64,000 nt of DNA, taken from NCBI RefSeq assembly GCF_000271845.1, contig NZ_JH719395.1, positions 2,135,131 to 2,199,130 of the forward strand, given 5' to 3'. Source of the stretch: Rhizobium leguminosarum bv. trifolii WSM2297 (GTDB lineage: Bacteria > Pseudomonadota > Alphaproteobacteria > Rhizobiales > Rhizobiaceae). The stretch's first letter is position 1, and each line of letters opens with the position of its first letter. This document shows positions 8,222-16,504 of the stretch, piece by piece. The notes below the pieces were generated by a model. It saw nothing but the letters and a program-made list of their open reading frames with translations. It ran no database searches and was not told the origin of the DNA. Both the position numbers and the translations under genes were made by a program.

Positions 8222-8250
8222 CTTATAACCTTGGGCGGTGAAACTGGCAA
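8222..8250 (-). promoter_or_regulatory. Candidate sigma-70 promoter for the leuA leader
   Basis: On the minus strand: TTGCCA (8250-8245), 17-base spacer, TATAAG (8227-8222). Seven bases separate the -10 box from the leader ATG at 8214, so transcription would begin at about the A of that ATG. Confidence 0.6.
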
Positions 8251-8275
8251 GCCCTCGCGGCACTTCGACCTTCCG

Positions 8276-9475
8276 TTACCGTGCCTGAGCCCTATCTTTC
8301 GACATCTTCACCAGCCGCGACAGCGCCAGCATCAATCCGCCGGCGATCAATCCCCAGAAGGCGCCTGATATGCCGCCGAAAGAGATGCCGGAGGCGGTGA
8401 CGAGGAAGGTGATCGCCGCCGCTTCGCGCGACTCCGGCGCCTGGAAGGCCGACATCGCCGAGGAGGAGAAAGCGCCGACCAGCGCCAGCCCGGCCACCGC
8501 CTCGATCAGGATCGGAGGCGCAAGCGCGACGAAAGCCGTCACCGCGCCGGCGAGCAGGCCGAGGATGATATAACCGACGCCGGCGATCAGGGACGCCCAA
8601 TAGCGCCGCTTCGGATCCGCGTGGGCATCCTGTCCGGCGCACATTGCCGCGGTGATTGCCGCCAGATTGACGGCATGACCGCCGAACGGCGCCGACAGCA
8701 GCGAGAAGAAGCCGGTGACGGCAAAGAGCGGGCCGGGCTTCGGATCGTAGTGATTGACCTTCAGCACCGCGATACCGGGAATGTTCTGCGAGGCCATGGT
8801 GACGATGAAGAGCGGCAGCGCGATCGACACGAAACCGGCAAGATTGAACACCGGCCGGACGACTTCAGCCGTCGGCACCAGCGATTGTTCGAGCGAGGCG
8901 AATGCGCCGTCCGGAATATCGACGCCGAAGGTGAGCACCAGCACGAAGGCTGCGAGTGCCGCCGGCACCGCCCAAAGCCGTTTGAAGGCGCCGACGACGA
9001 TCCAGGCGACGACGATCGGCAGGCCGAGGACGGGATTGAAGCCGATCGCCTTCACCGGCGCGAAGCAGAGGCCGATCAGCACGCCGGAGAGCATCGCATT
9101 GGCAAGCGGCGCCGGAATAGCGGCGACCGCCCGGCCGAGCGGCTTGAACAGCCCTGCGACGATGATCAGGGCGGCACAGATCAGGAATGCCCCGACCGCC
9201 GCATTGAAGCCGCCCTCGATCGCCCCCGTGCTTGCCAGCAGTGCAGCACCTGGCGTCGACCAGGCGATGCTGATCGGCAATCGCGTCACAGCACTGAGCA
9301 CGATCGCGCAGACGCCCATAGAGATGGACAAGGCCATCAGCCCCGAAGCGGCCTGCGCATCCGTTGCACCGACGGCCTCCAGCCCGTGCAGCACGACGGC
9401 AAACGAGCTGGCGGAACCGACGAAGGCGGTCAACAGCCCCATGAACAGGGCCTGGACGGAAAAATCTTTGAGCAT
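8276..9475 (-). CDS. benE: BenE-family transporter (benzoate/H+ symporter-like)
   Basis: Polytopic inner-membrane protein of about 399 residues from ATG 9475, similar in size to E. coli YdcO (391). About twelve hydrophobic segments alternate with short loops. Family-typical stretches include S-W-S-T-P-G-A-A-L-L-A-S near the first third and N-I-P-G-I-A-V-L-K-V-N. Members are annotated as benzoate:H+ symporters, but no aromatic catabolic genes are nearby, so the substrate is uncertain. ATG 9505 (M-R-H-S) is an alternative start with no better ribosome site. It lies between the leuA leader and clpP, all on the minus strand. Confidence 0.82.
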   Translation of the reverse strand: MLKDFSVQALFMGLLTAFVGSASSFAVVLHGLEAVGATDAQAASGLMALSISMGVCAIVLSAVTRLPISIAWSTPGAALLASTGAIEGGFNAAVGAFLICAALIIVAGLFKPLGRAVAAIPAPLANAMLSGVLIGLCFAPVKAIGFNPVLGLPIVVAWIVVGAFKRLWAVPAALAAFVLVLTFGVDIPDGAFASLEQSLVPTAEVVRPVFNLAGFVSIALPLFIVTMASQNIPGIAVLKVNHYDPKPGPLFAVTGFFSLLSAPFGGHAVNLAAITAAMCAGQDAHADPKRRYWASLIAGVGYIILGLLAGAVTAFVALAPPILIEAVAGLALVGAFSSSAMSAFQAPESREAAAITFLVTASGISFGGISGAFWGLIAGGLMLALSRLVKMSKDRAQAR

Positions 9476-9600
9476 GGCAGGACTCGCGGCTGCGGAATGG
9501 CGCATGGAGCATGACGATTGCCGCGCGTGCAAGTCCGGATTCGGTCCTTTCCGTTCAGCGCGCCCGCGTGTTCGGGTTGGTCGGCCTCTCCAAGCCGGCC

Positions 9601-9637
9601 AAAACAAAACGCCCCTGCCTGATGTCTACAGGCAAGG
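9601..9637 (-). terminator. Rho-independent terminator after clpP
   Basis: On the minus strand CCTTGCCTG pairs with CAGGCAGGG around TAGACAT, followed by GCGTTTTGTTTTGG. It lies about 30 bases past the clpP stop. Confidence 0.65.
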
Positions 9638-9666
9638 ACGGTTCTTGGCAGCTTGGCTGAGAAAAC

Positions 9667-10251
9667 TCAGATATCGGCCTGTGACGTCACGATCCGCGAG
9701 ACGAGACCGTAGTCCTTCGCCTCTTCGGCCGACAGCCAGTAGTCGCGATCCGTATCCCGGGCGATCTTGTCGAGCGGCTGGCCGGTGGCCGCCGCCATGA
9801 TCTTGTTCAGGCGCTCGTTCATCTTGATGATCTCGCGTGCCTGGATCTCGATGTCGGATGCCATGCCGCGCGTGCCGCCGGAGGGCTGGTGCAGCAGGAA
9901 GCGCGTGTTCGGCAGGCACAGGCGCCGCTCCTTTGGAGTGGCGACATAGATCAGCGCGCCGGCGGAGGCGACCCAGCCGGTGCCGATCATCCAGACCTTC
10001 GGCTTGATGAACTTGATCATGTCATGGATGGAATCACCGGATTCGACGTGGCCGCCGGGCGAATTCACATAGATGCGGATGTCTTCGTCGCCGGCCGCGG
10101 CAAGCGCCACGAGCTGCGAGCAGACCTTCTGCGCCAATTCCTGATTGATCGGTCCGTAGATGAAGATCGAACGCGACTTGAAAAGATTCGCCTCCGTTTC
10201 CTTGCCGAGCGGCAGTTCCTTCGTCTTGTCGTCCTGGTCTTCGTCGTTCAT
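9667..10251 (-). CDS. clpP: ATP-dependent Clp protease proteolytic subunit paralogue
   Basis: Serine protease subunit of the Clp barrel. The 194-residue protein keeps the triad at Ser96 (G-W-V-A-S-A-G-A), His121 (F-L-L-H-Q-P-S-G-G) and Asp170 (D-T-D-R-D), matching Ser97/His122/Asp171 of mature E. coli ClpP. It diverges around the nucleophile (W-V-A-S-A-G-A instead of Q-A-A-S-M-G-A), which marks it as a secondary paralogue of the kind found in multi-ClpP rhizobia. There is no tig, clpX or lon next to it. Start ATG 10251 (M-N-D-E-D-Q) has GAGG upstream; the 10329 start has no family support. Confidence 0.88.
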   Translation of the reverse strand: MNDEDQDDKTKELPLGKETEANLFKSRSIFIYGPINQELAQKVCSQLVALAAAGDEDIRIYVNSPGGHVESGDSIHDMIKFIKPKVWMIGTGWVASAGALIYVATPKERRLCLPNTRFLLHQPSGGTRGMASDIEIQAREIIKMNERLNKIMAAATGQPLDKIARDTDRDYWLSAEEAKDYGLVSRIVTSQADI

Positions 10252-10530
10252 TCGAACCTCTTGGAGATGAATTCGGCTTCCCCGCACATAGTGCGACTCA
10301 ATGCCTAAAACAATGCGGGAAAAACACAAGGCATCGAAGCGATGGAGATATCCTTAAGAAGCCGCGCGCCGTTCTGCAAGCCTTACTGAAATGTAACGAT
10401 GAAAGGCTTTGAAAAGCCTGAATCGGTTCCTACCTCAACCTCACGCAGCGATAGCTGCACCGAAAAACCATGGAACGCTGTACGCGTCCGGTCGGATACG
10501 CGAGCGCTCAGGACCAACAGGAGGCAGAAC

Positions 10531-11304
10531 ATGTCACCCGAAGAACGCCAATTGCTGACCGCACTCTTCGACCGCGTGCGCACAGCAGCGGCCCAGCCGC
10601 GCGACCGCGACGCCGAGGCCCTGATCGACCAGGCGACGCGGGAACAGCCCTCCGCCACCTATTATCTCGCCCAGGCCGTCATCGTCCAGGAAAAGGGGTT
10701 GGAAGCGGCCGCCAACCATATCAAGGAACTCGAAGAGCATGTCCGCCAGCTGGAAGCCGGCGCGAGCGATCATCGCCAGGCCGAACAGGGCGGCGGCTTC
10801 CTGAGCTCAATCTTCGGCAACACCCAGACGCAGCAGCCGGCCCCCGTTCCCTCCAATCCCGGTCCCTGGGGCCAGCAATCCCGCGGCTATGACGATTCCC
10901 GCGGCTACGACCGCGATGGCCGCCAGCCGCAGCAGCAGCCGACCGGTCCCTGGAGCCAGCAGGCCGATGCGCCGTCGGCCGGCGGCAGCTTCCTGCGCGG
11001 CGCGCTCGGCACGGCGGCCGGCGTCGCCGGCGGCATGCTGCTTGCCAATTCGCTGAGCGGCATCTTCGGCAATCACATGTCCTCGCTCGGCTGGGGCTCG
11101 CCCTTCGGCGCTAACCCCTTCGGCAATGCCAACGCGCCCACCGAGGAAACCGTCATCAACAACTATTACGGCAATGACGACACCCGCCAGGCCTCGGATA
11201 ACGCTGCCGACGACAATGACAATGCCAATGTGCAGCAGGCCGATTATGATGACGGTGACGATTACACCGACGACTCGTCCGGCGGCGACGTTACGGATGT
11301 CTGA
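10531..11304 (+). CDS. DUF2076 domain protein
   Basis: Conserved proteobacterial protein of unknown function; the 257-residue product matches the DUF2076 layout. It has an N-terminal helical part (M-S-P-E-E-R-Q-L-L-T-A-L-F-D-R-V) running into a coiled-coil-like stretch near residues 50-85, a Gln/Pro/Gly-rich low-complexity middle, the hydrophobic Gly/Ala patch F-L-R-G-A-L-G-T-A-A-G-V-A-G-G-M-L-L-A-N near 155-175, and a very acidic Asp/Asn tail. A strong AGGAGG-type site precedes ATG 10531, which decides the start over the upstream frame start at 10399. Confidence 0.8.
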   Translation: MSPEERQLLTALFDRVRTAAAQPRDRDAEALIDQATREQPSATYYLAQAVIVQEKGLEAAANHIKELEEHVRQLEAGASDHRQAEQGGGFLSSIFGNTQTQQPAPVPSNPGPWGQQSRGYDDSRGYDRDGRQPQQQPTGPWSQQADAPSAGGSFLRGALGTAAGVAGGMLLANSLSGIFGNHMSSLGWGSPFGANPFGNANAPTEETVINNYYGNDDTRQASDNAADDNDNANVQQADYDDGDDYTDDSSGGDVTDV

Positions 11305-11368
11305 GGTTTAATGGCCAAGGAGGCAGCGGCAGTTGGTTTTACACCTGCCGCACCGTATCCCGGCCGCT

Positions 11369-11409
11369 GCAATCGATTCACTGGATCGATTGCTGCCGCC
11401 TTTGGCGGC
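11369..11409. terminator. Hairpin pair between convergent genes
   Basis: GCAATCGAT (11369-11377) pairs with ATCGATTGC (11385-11393), followed by a second small stem GCCGCC-TTT-GGCGGC. The hairpins lie between the convergent DUF2076 and queF genes; no long U-run on either strand. Confidence 0.4.
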
Positions 11410-11417
11410 ACCGCGGC

Positions 11418-11885
11418 TCACCCACGTCCGCGATAGGTGGCGACGCCTTGCTCCGGCAGCCAAACACCTTCCGGCGGTTTGCCGGTCTGCCAGAAGACGT
11501 CGATCGGAATGCCGCCGCGCGGATACCAGTAAGCCCCGATCCTCAGCCACTTGGGATCGAGCAGCTCGACGATGCGCTTGGCGATGTAGATCGAGCAATC
11601 CTCGTGGAAAGCGCCGTGGTTGCGGAAGGAATGCAGGAAGAGTTTCAGCGACTTCGATTCCACCAGCCATTCGCCCGGAATGTAGTCGATGACGATATGG
11701 GCGAAATCCGGCTGCCCGGTCATCGGGCAGAGCGAGGTGAATTCCGGCGCGGTGAAGCGCACGACGTAATCGGTGCCGGCATGATTGGACGGCACTTTTT
11801 CAAGCACCGCCTGCTCCGGCGATTGCGCGGTTTCGGTTTGCTGGCCCAGCATCGACAGGCTGGAAACATCGGTATTCGGCATCAT
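11418..11885 (-). CDS. queF: NADPH-dependent 7-cyano-7-deazaguanine reductase
   Basis: Reduces preQ0 to preQ1 in queuosine tRNA-modification synthesis. The 155-residue protein is of the short unimodular QueF type. The catalytic Cys53 and Asp60 lie in [12 protein letters not shown], and the family signature E-S-K-S-L-K-L-F-L follows. Its ATG overlaps the TGA of the upstream cation transporter gene (ATGA), with AAGGAGG inside that gene's last codons, so the two are translationally coupled. No preQ1 riboswitch is recognisable; the operon promoter lies upstream of the transporter. Confidence 0.93.
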   Translation of the reverse strand: MMPNTDVSSLSMLGQQTETAQSPEQAVLEKVPSNHAGTDYVVRFTAPEFTSLCPMTGQPDFAHIVIDYIPGEWLVESKSLKLFLHSFRNHGAFHEDCSIYIAKRIVELLDPKWLRIGAYWYPRGGIPIDVFWQTGKPPEGVWLPEQGVATYRGRG

Positions 11886-12796
11886 GCCTCCTTGACGACT
11901 TTGACGCGGATGCCATGGGCCTTTTCACCCTCCGGCTCCACGTGAATGGCTATTTTGGCGCCCTCGTGCACCGCACTGATGGCATCCTCAAGGCGGTCGC
12001 ATATATCATGCGCCTGCCGCACCGACATAGTGCCGGGCACCACCATGTGAAAATCGATGAAGGTGACGGTGCCGGCCCGCCTGGTCTTCAGGTCGTGCAC
12101 GCCGATCGAACCCGCCGCATGGGTGGCGATCGCCTGCTTGATCGCCTCCTCGTCCCGCGGATCAACCGCCTGGTCCATCAGCCCGCCGATCGATTGCGAG
12201 ATCACTTTCCAGCCCTGGTAGATGATGTTGACGGCGACGAGAATGGCAAGCACAGGGTCGAAGATCGCATAGCCCGTTGCCAGCGCCAGCAGCAGGCCGA
12301 CGAGCACGCCGACCGAGGTCACCACATCGGACATGATATGCTGCCCGTCCGCGGCAAGCGCCGCCGAGCGGTGCTTGCGACCGGTCCGGATCAGCAGCCG
12401 CGCCCAGACCGCATTGATGACGCCGGCCGCCAAATTGATCGTAAGACCGAGCACCGGCGCATCGAGCATGCGCGGCTCGGCGAGGTAACCGACAGCCTCG
12501 TTGACGATTAGCAGGGCGGCGACGACGATCAGCACGCCTTCGGTGACGGCAGAGAGATATTCCGCCTTGTGATGGCCGAAGGGATGGTCGTGATCGGCCG
12601 GCTTCTGCGCATAGCGGATGACGAAGAAGGCGATGAAGGCGGCAACGACATTGACCGTTGATTCGAGCCCGTCCGACAGCAGCGCCACCGAGCCGGTGAC
12701 CCACCAGGCCACCATCTTCAGGCCCATGACGCCGAGCGACAGCGGAATCCCCCACATCGCCAGCGTCCGAACCGTAAGATCGCCGTTATCACTCAT
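11882..12796 (-). CDS. CDF-family divalent cation transporter
   Basis: Inner-membrane cation diffusion facilitator of 304 residues, six predicted spans then a cytoplasmic C-terminal domain (I-H-V-E-P-E-G). The second metal-site half H-x-x-x-D is present in Q-H-I-M-S-D-V-V. The helix-2 half reads S-D-G-L-E-S-T-V-N, lacking the usual D/H-x-x-x-D, so ion specificity is unclear. A His-rich loop ([12 protein letters not shown]) is the family signature before helix 3. ATG 12796 follows AGGAGG; an in-frame start at 12850 lacks such a site. First gene of a two-gene operon with queF. Confidence 0.87.
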   Translation of the reverse strand: MSDNGDLTVRTLAMWGIPLSLGVMGLKMVAWWVTGSVALLSDGLESTVNVVAAFIAFFVIRYAQKPADHDHPFGHHKAEYLSAVTEGVLIVVAALLIVNEAVGYLAEPRMLDAPVLGLTINLAAGVINAVWARLLIRTGRKHRSAALAADGQHIMSDVVTSVGVLVGLLLALATGYAIFDPVLAILVAVNIIYQGWKVISQSIGGLMDQAVDPRDEEAIKQAIATHAAGSIGVHDLKTRRAGTVTFIDFHMVVPGTMSVRQAHDICDRLEDAISAVHEGAKIAIHVEPEGEKAHGIRVKVVKEA

Positions 12797-12844
12797 ATCG
12801 TCCTCCTGCGGTTGCGAATGAATTGCAGGGTCCAAGCCATTGAA

Positions 12845-12925
12845 ATGCAAAACCGCCCACGCGAATGTCGCGAAGGCGGTCCAATTGGAGGTGATATGGG
12901 CGATGATGCAGGATTTGTCAAAGAG
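12845..12925 (-). promoter_or_regulatory. Promoter followed by a terminator-like leader hairpin, upstream of the CDF-queF operon
   Basis: On the minus strand TTGACA (12921-12916) is followed after 17 bases by CATATC. About ten bases later a hairpin forms from ACCGCC...GGCGGT with an inner CGCGA/TCGCG stem (about 12880-12853), ending in TTTTGCATTT. A terminator-like structure so close to the start, before the first gene, suggests an attenuated leader or a short RNA. Confidence 0.4.
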
Positions 12926-13000
12926 AATGACACGTCCTTCACAGCTGTTGCCGCCCGCAATTGGAAAGCAGCGGCGGGAACGGTCGCGATCCCGCTGCGC

Positions 13001-13672
13001 TCAGTGAGCCGGGTCTGAAAGGACAGGCTGCGGCCAGCGCAAAAGCGCGGCCTGCCCTGCCGGCGTCAGGGCGTAGATGCCCTTTTCTATGCGCTCGAAC
13101 CATCCATAGACGTTGTCGCGCAGGATCGGGCCGGCCTTGGCCGCAAGCGCCTTCATCTCCCGCGGCCGCTTGAGCCCCTGCTCCAGTGCCGAGGCGCAGA
13201 GCAGCGCCTGCTGGCGATAGGCGGTCATGATCGGCGCTCGCGAACCGCCGCCGACGGCAGGATCGCCACGCCGCCGCTGGTGCTCGCTGACGAGGCGCGA
13301 GCGCCGCTTCGGGTTGGTCCGCGGCATCGGCGAAATGGAACTGACGATAATGCTGACCTCGCCGCGGTCGGAAACGCCGAGCATGCCGATCCCGAGCCGC
13401 CGGCAGAGGTCGCGGTAGCGTCTGTCGGCCTCTCGTCCGCGCCCCTTGGCCGAAACGCGCGCCGCGATCCAGACTTCATCGCTCATCGCCGCGCGGTCCA
13501 CCGCCTGGAGAACGAGTTCGAGGTTGAAGGAGAGTTTCAGTTCGCAGACCACCACGACCGGCGGTTCGCCATCGCTCAAGCCGACGAGATCGCATTTTCC
13601 GACCTCACCCTTCACGACGTAACCGGCCGCCTCCAGGAAAGCTTTGACCGGTAGATAAAGCGACGTCTCCAT
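13001..13672 (-). CDS. DUF2161 family protein (PD-(D/E)XK nuclease-like)
   Basis: Protein of 223 residues resembling the DUF2161 family of predicted PD-(D/E)XK phosphodiesterases. The catalytic-like core is near the N-terminus: a Glu on helix 1, Asp in K-C-D-L-V-G-L and E-L-K in V-V-V-C-E-L-K-L-S, giving D-x(n)-E-x-K. The C-terminal third (R-D-N-V-Y-G-W-F-E-R-I-E-K-G-I-Y-A-L-T-P-A-G) looks like a winged helix. The function is not established and no restriction or defence partner lies nearby. It is followed on the same strand by the leader hairpin of the CDF operon. Confidence 0.75.
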   Translation of the reverse strand: METSLYLPVKAFLEAAGYVVKGEVGKCDLVGLSDGEPPVVVVCELKLSFNLELVLQAVDRAAMSDEVWIAARVSAKGRGREADRRYRDLCRRLGIGMLGVSDRGEVSIIVSSISPMPRTNPKRRSRLVSEHQRRRGDPAVGGGSRAPIMTAYRQQALLCASALEQGLKRPREMKALAAKAGPILRDNVYGWFERIEKGIYALTPAGQAALLRWPQPVLSDPAH

Positions 13673-13686
13673 GCCGGAACGATGCC

Positions 13687-13926
13687 TCAGGCGGCGTTGA
13701 GATCGGCAATCTCACCATATCGCGCCAGCAGTCGCGGCGAAGACATATCGCCGGTTTCTTCGTCGACGATCACCGCATAGGCCGCCACACCGACGAAACG
13801 CTCAGCCATCGCCGAGGCGATCTTTTCCGCACTGACGGAGTTGGAAGCCTGGCGCATTTCGCCGGGCACCAGATTGCCGCGGTTCTTGCGGTAGGGGAGA
13901 ACGATGAACTTTTCAGCATTGGCCAC
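13687..13926 (-). CDS. Small conserved hypothetical protein
   Basis: A 79-residue soluble protein starting at GTG 13926 (V-A-N-A-E-K-F-I-V-L-P-Y-R-K), with GGAG nine bases upstream. The longer frame from 14049 translates the terminator hairpin after trpE(G), so it is rejected. No recognised domain; the end reads M-S-S-P-R-L-L-A-R-Y-G-E-I. Lies between trpE(G) and the DUF2161 gene on the same strand, only 14 bases from the latter, so they may be cotranscribed. Confidence 0.65.
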   Translation of the reverse strand: MANAEKFIVLPYRKNRGNLVPGEMRQASNSVSAEKIASAMAERFVGVAAYAVIVDEETGDMSSPRLLARYGEIADLNAA

Positions 13927-14002
13927 GGCGATGGGCTCCAATTGATCGTTCCTGAAATGTTCTGATTTACATGAAAAAGTCAACCGGGCTCTGATGCGGA
14001 GG

Positions 14003-14034
14003 CCTGGCCCTTCCCGCAAGCAGGAAGGGCCAGG
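14003..14034 (-). terminator. Hairpin after trpE(G)
   Basis: CCTGGCCCTTCC (14003-14014) and GGAAGGGCCAGG (14023-14034) form a perfect 12-bp stem with an 8-base loop, 12 bases past the trpE(G) stop. No clear U-run, so it may be a 3'-end stabiliser or a factor-dependent terminator. Confidence 0.6.
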
Positions 14035-14045
14035 CGGAATCGCCA

Positions 14046-16235
14046 TCAAGCCGCCTTCGTCTTCACCTTGCGGGCCAGATGGGCCACCACATTTTCGATC
14101 ATCCGCATGCCGGCATCGCCGCCGAGCGTCATGATAGATTCCGGGTGGAACTGCACTGCGGCGATCGGCTCCTTCTCATGCTCGATGCCCATGATCGTGC
14201 CGTCCTCGCTTTCCGCCGTGATGATGAACTCGCGCGGCAGCGTCGAGGGATCGGCAAAGATCGAGTGGTAGCGGCCGACGGTCACCTCCTTCGACAGGCC
14301 GGAGAAGACGATGCCCGGTTCCAGCACGCGGATGCGTGAGGGCTTGCCATGCATCGGCAGGGCCAGATGCCGCAGTTCCCCGCCATAGGCTTCGGCGAGC
14401 GCCTGCAGGCCGAGGCAGACGCCGAAAATCGGCAGGTTGCGAGCCCGCGCCTTCTTGATCGTCGCCTTGCAGTCGAAATCCTTGGGCGTTCCGGGTCCGG
14501 GCGACAGCACAACGAGATCCGGATTCAGCCGGTCGAAGATTTCCTCCGGCACCGGCGTGCGCACGGTCGAAACCGTCGCCCCGGTCTGGCGGAAATAATT
14601 GGCGAGCGTGTGAACGAAGCTGTCCTCATGGTCGATCAACAGGATGCTGACGCCCTTGCCGACGCTTGCGACGTCACGCTGGATCTTGCCTGAGTTGCCC
14701 GTTTTGGCGTCGCGGATGGCGGAAAGCATGGCGGAGGCCTTCAGTTCTGTTTCGGCTTCTTCTTCCTCGGGAATGGAATCATTCAGCAGCGTCGCGCCGG
14801 CACGCACCTCGGCGATGCCGTCCTTGATGCGCACGGTGCGCAGCGTCAGGCCGGTATTCATGTCGCCGTTGAAGCCGACCATGCCGATTGCTCCACCATA
14901 CCATGCGCGCGGGCTCTTTTCACGGCTCTCGATGAAGCGCATCGCCCAGAGTTTGGGGGCGCCGGTGACGGTGACGGCCCAGGCGTGGCTGAGGAAACCG
15001 TCGAAGGCGTCCATGTCGTCGCGCAACCGCCCTTCGATATGGTCGACCGTGTGGATGAGACGCGAATACATCTCGATCTGCCGGCGGCCGATCACCTTGA
15101 CCGAACCCGGTTCGCAGACGCGGCTCTTGTCGTTGCGGTCGACGTCCGAGCACATGGTCAGCTCGGATTCGTCCTTCTTCGAATTCAACAGCTTCAGGAT
15201 CTGCTCGCTGTCGGCGATCGGATCGTCGCCGCGCTTGATCGTGCCCGAAATCGGGCAGGTCTCGATCCGCCGGCCGGAAACGCGCACGAACATCTCAGGC
15301 GAGGCGCCGACCAGATATTCCTGATGGCCGAGATTGATGAAGAAGGAATAGGGCGAGGGATTGATCGCCTTCAGCCGCTTGGAAATGTCGGAAGGCTTGC
15401 TTTCGCAGCGCTCCATGAATTTCTGCCCGGGCACGACTTCGAAGAGGTCGCCTTTGCGGAAACTTTCCTTCGCCTTGACGACGAGCTCGGCATATTCGCC
15501 CGGCCGGTGATCGCTCTTCGGTGGAATGGCATCCGTGTGCTTGAAAGGCTCAGGCGCGATGTCTTGCGCCTTGCCCTCGGTCGTCAGGCCGCCCTTTTCG
15601 AAGTCGTAACGGTCGATCCAGGCCTTGGCCGCATAATTGTCGACGACGAGAATCTCGTCCGGCAGGTAGAGCACCATGTCACGCTGGTCAGACGGCCGCG
15701 TCAGCTTCAGATCGATCGCATCGAACTGGAAGGCGATGTCGTAGCCGAAGGCGCCGTAGAGCCCGAGGCTCGCATCCGCCTGCGAATAGAAGAGGTCGGT
15801 GACGGCGCGCAACACGGTGAAAACCGTCGGCATCTTCGAGCGCTCTTCCTCGGTGAACACCCGGTCCGGCGTCTTGACCGATAGGTCGAGGCGGCGCGCG
15901 GAGTATGCACCCAGCACGAGGTCGGACACCGTCTTCAACCGCTCGGCCACGAAGCTGAGGATCACCTCACCGCGTTCGTTATAGGCTTCGATCCAGACGT
16001 CGCGCCCGAAGGAGGAGATGCCGAGCGGCGGATCGACGACGGCGGTATCCCAGCGCGTATAACGGCCCGGATATTCGTAGTTCGACGAAAACACCGCGCC
16101 GCGGCGTTCGTCGAGCTTGTCGATATAGGAAGAGACCGCGTCGCCGTAGGGGATTGCCCGCCGCTGCCGCGTGACGGATATGCCGCCCTTGGTCTCGTAG
16201 ATTTCCGCACCATCATCCCGCAGGATCGTTACCAT
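14046..16235 (-). CDS. trpE(G): Fused anthranilate synthase (TrpE and TrpG domains)
   Basis: Converts chorismate and glutamine to anthranilate, the first step of tryptophan synthesis. In the 729-residue fusion the chorismate-binding TrpE part occupies about 1-510 ([12 protein letters not shown]-x-M-x-x-D-x-x-R-N-D, W-Y-G-G-A-I-G), and a class I glutamine amidotransferase follows from about residue 530 ([10 protein letters not shown]). The amidotransferase nucleophile is Cys near 605 (F-G-V-C-L-G) and His/Glu lie near 697 (V-Q-F-H-P-E-S). The fusion is known from rhizobia and Azospirillum. Expression is controlled by a trp leader/attenuator 50-160 bases upstream. Confidence 0.97.
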   Translation of the reverse strand: MVTILRDDGAEIYETKGGISVTRQRRAIPYGDAVSSYIDKLDERRGAVFSSNYEYPGRYTRWDTAVVDPPLGISSFGRDVWIEAYNERGEVILSFVAERLKTVSDLVLGAYSARRLDLSVKTPDRVFTEEERSKMPTVFTVLRAVTDLFYSQADASLGLYGAFGYDIAFQFDAIDLKLTRPSDQRDMVLYLPDEILVVDNYAAKAWIDRYDFEKGGLTTEGKAQDIAPEPFKHTDAIPPKSDHRPGEYAELVVKAKESFRKGDLFEVVPGQKFMERCESKPSDISKRLKAINPSPYSFFINLGHQEYLVGASPEMFVRVSGRRIETCPISGTIKRGDDPIADSEQILKLLNSKKDESELTMCSDVDRNDKSRVCEPGSVKVIGRRQIEMYSRLIHTVDHIEGRLRDDMDAFDGFLSHAWAVTVTGAPKLWAMRFIESREKSPRAWYGGAIGMVGFNGDMNTGLTLRTVRIKDGIAEVRAGATLLNDSIPEEEEAETELKASAMLSAIRDAKTGNSGKIQRDVASVGKGVSILLIDHEDSFVHTLANYFRQTGATVSTVRTPVPEEIFDRLNPDLVVLSPGPGTPKDFDCKATIKKARARNLPIFGVCLGLQALAEAYGGELRHLALPMHGKPSRIRVLEPGIVFSGLSKEVTVGRYHSIFADPSTLPREFIITAESEDGTIMGIEHEKEPIAAVQFHPESIMTLGGDAGMRMIENVVAHLARKVKTKAA

Positions 16236-16277
16236 TGTTCCACTCCGTTATCGGGGCCCGGACGACAGGCGGCGATA

Positions 16278-16311
16278 AAATAAAAAAGCCGCCTCGAAGT
16301 TTCGGGCGGCT
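16278..16311 (-). terminator. trp attenuator terminator
   Basis: On the minus strand AGCCGCC (16311-16305) pairs with GGCGGCT (16293-16287) around CGAAACTTCGA, whose ends also pair, followed by TTTTTATTTTA. A competing partner GGCGGC (16351-16346), directly after the leader stop codon, can pair with GCCGCC and would act as antiterminator when the ribosome stalls at the Trp codons. Confidence 0.85.
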
Positions 16312-16351
16312 CACTCGTCGTCGTCTTTGGACACGATTGGTCGAGGCCGCC

Positions 16352-16396
16352 TTAGCGAGCCCACCACCAAACAGCAATGTTCAAGGACTTGATCAT
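16352..16396 (-). CDS. trpL: trp leader peptide
   Basis: Fourteen-codon ORF encoding M-I-K-S-L-N-I-A-V-W-W-W-A-R, ending TAA, with three consecutive TGG codons. It is the same length as the S. meliloti trpE(G) leader peptide, which also ends W-W-W-A-R. Stalling at these codons when Trp-tRNA is scarce would favour the antiterminator. In S. meliloti the released leader RNA and the peptide have been reported to act in trans as well; that is only inferred here. Confidence 0.88.
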   Translation of the reverse strand: MIKSLNIAVWWWAR

Positions 16397-16404
16397 GGCG
16401 AAAA

Positions 16405-16433
16405 TTGTTAGCCTGAGATCGGCCGCCGCGCAA
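16405..16433 (-). promoter_or_regulatory. Candidate promoter of the trp leader
   Basis: On the minus strand TTGCGC (16433-16428), 17-base spacer, TAACAA (16410-16405). Eight bases separate the -10 box from the leader ATG, predicting a leaderless trpL transcript, as reported in S. meliloti. Confidence 0.6.
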
Positions 16434-16504
16434 GAGGCGATTGCGGCAATGAAAGGGGCGGCCCGAAAGCCGCCCCTCCCCAGCCTTGAAGGCGTGATCG
16501 GCAA

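Noticed and set aside
7987..8241. Plus-strand frame in the leuA leader region
   Set aside because: It lies opposite the leu leader peptide and its hairpins; the minus-strand features explain the sequence better.
14046..14049. Longer start for the small ORF at 13687-13926, reaching the end of trpE(G)
   Set aside because: Would translate the 12-bp hairpin after trpE(G); a GTG with a good ribosome site lies downstream.
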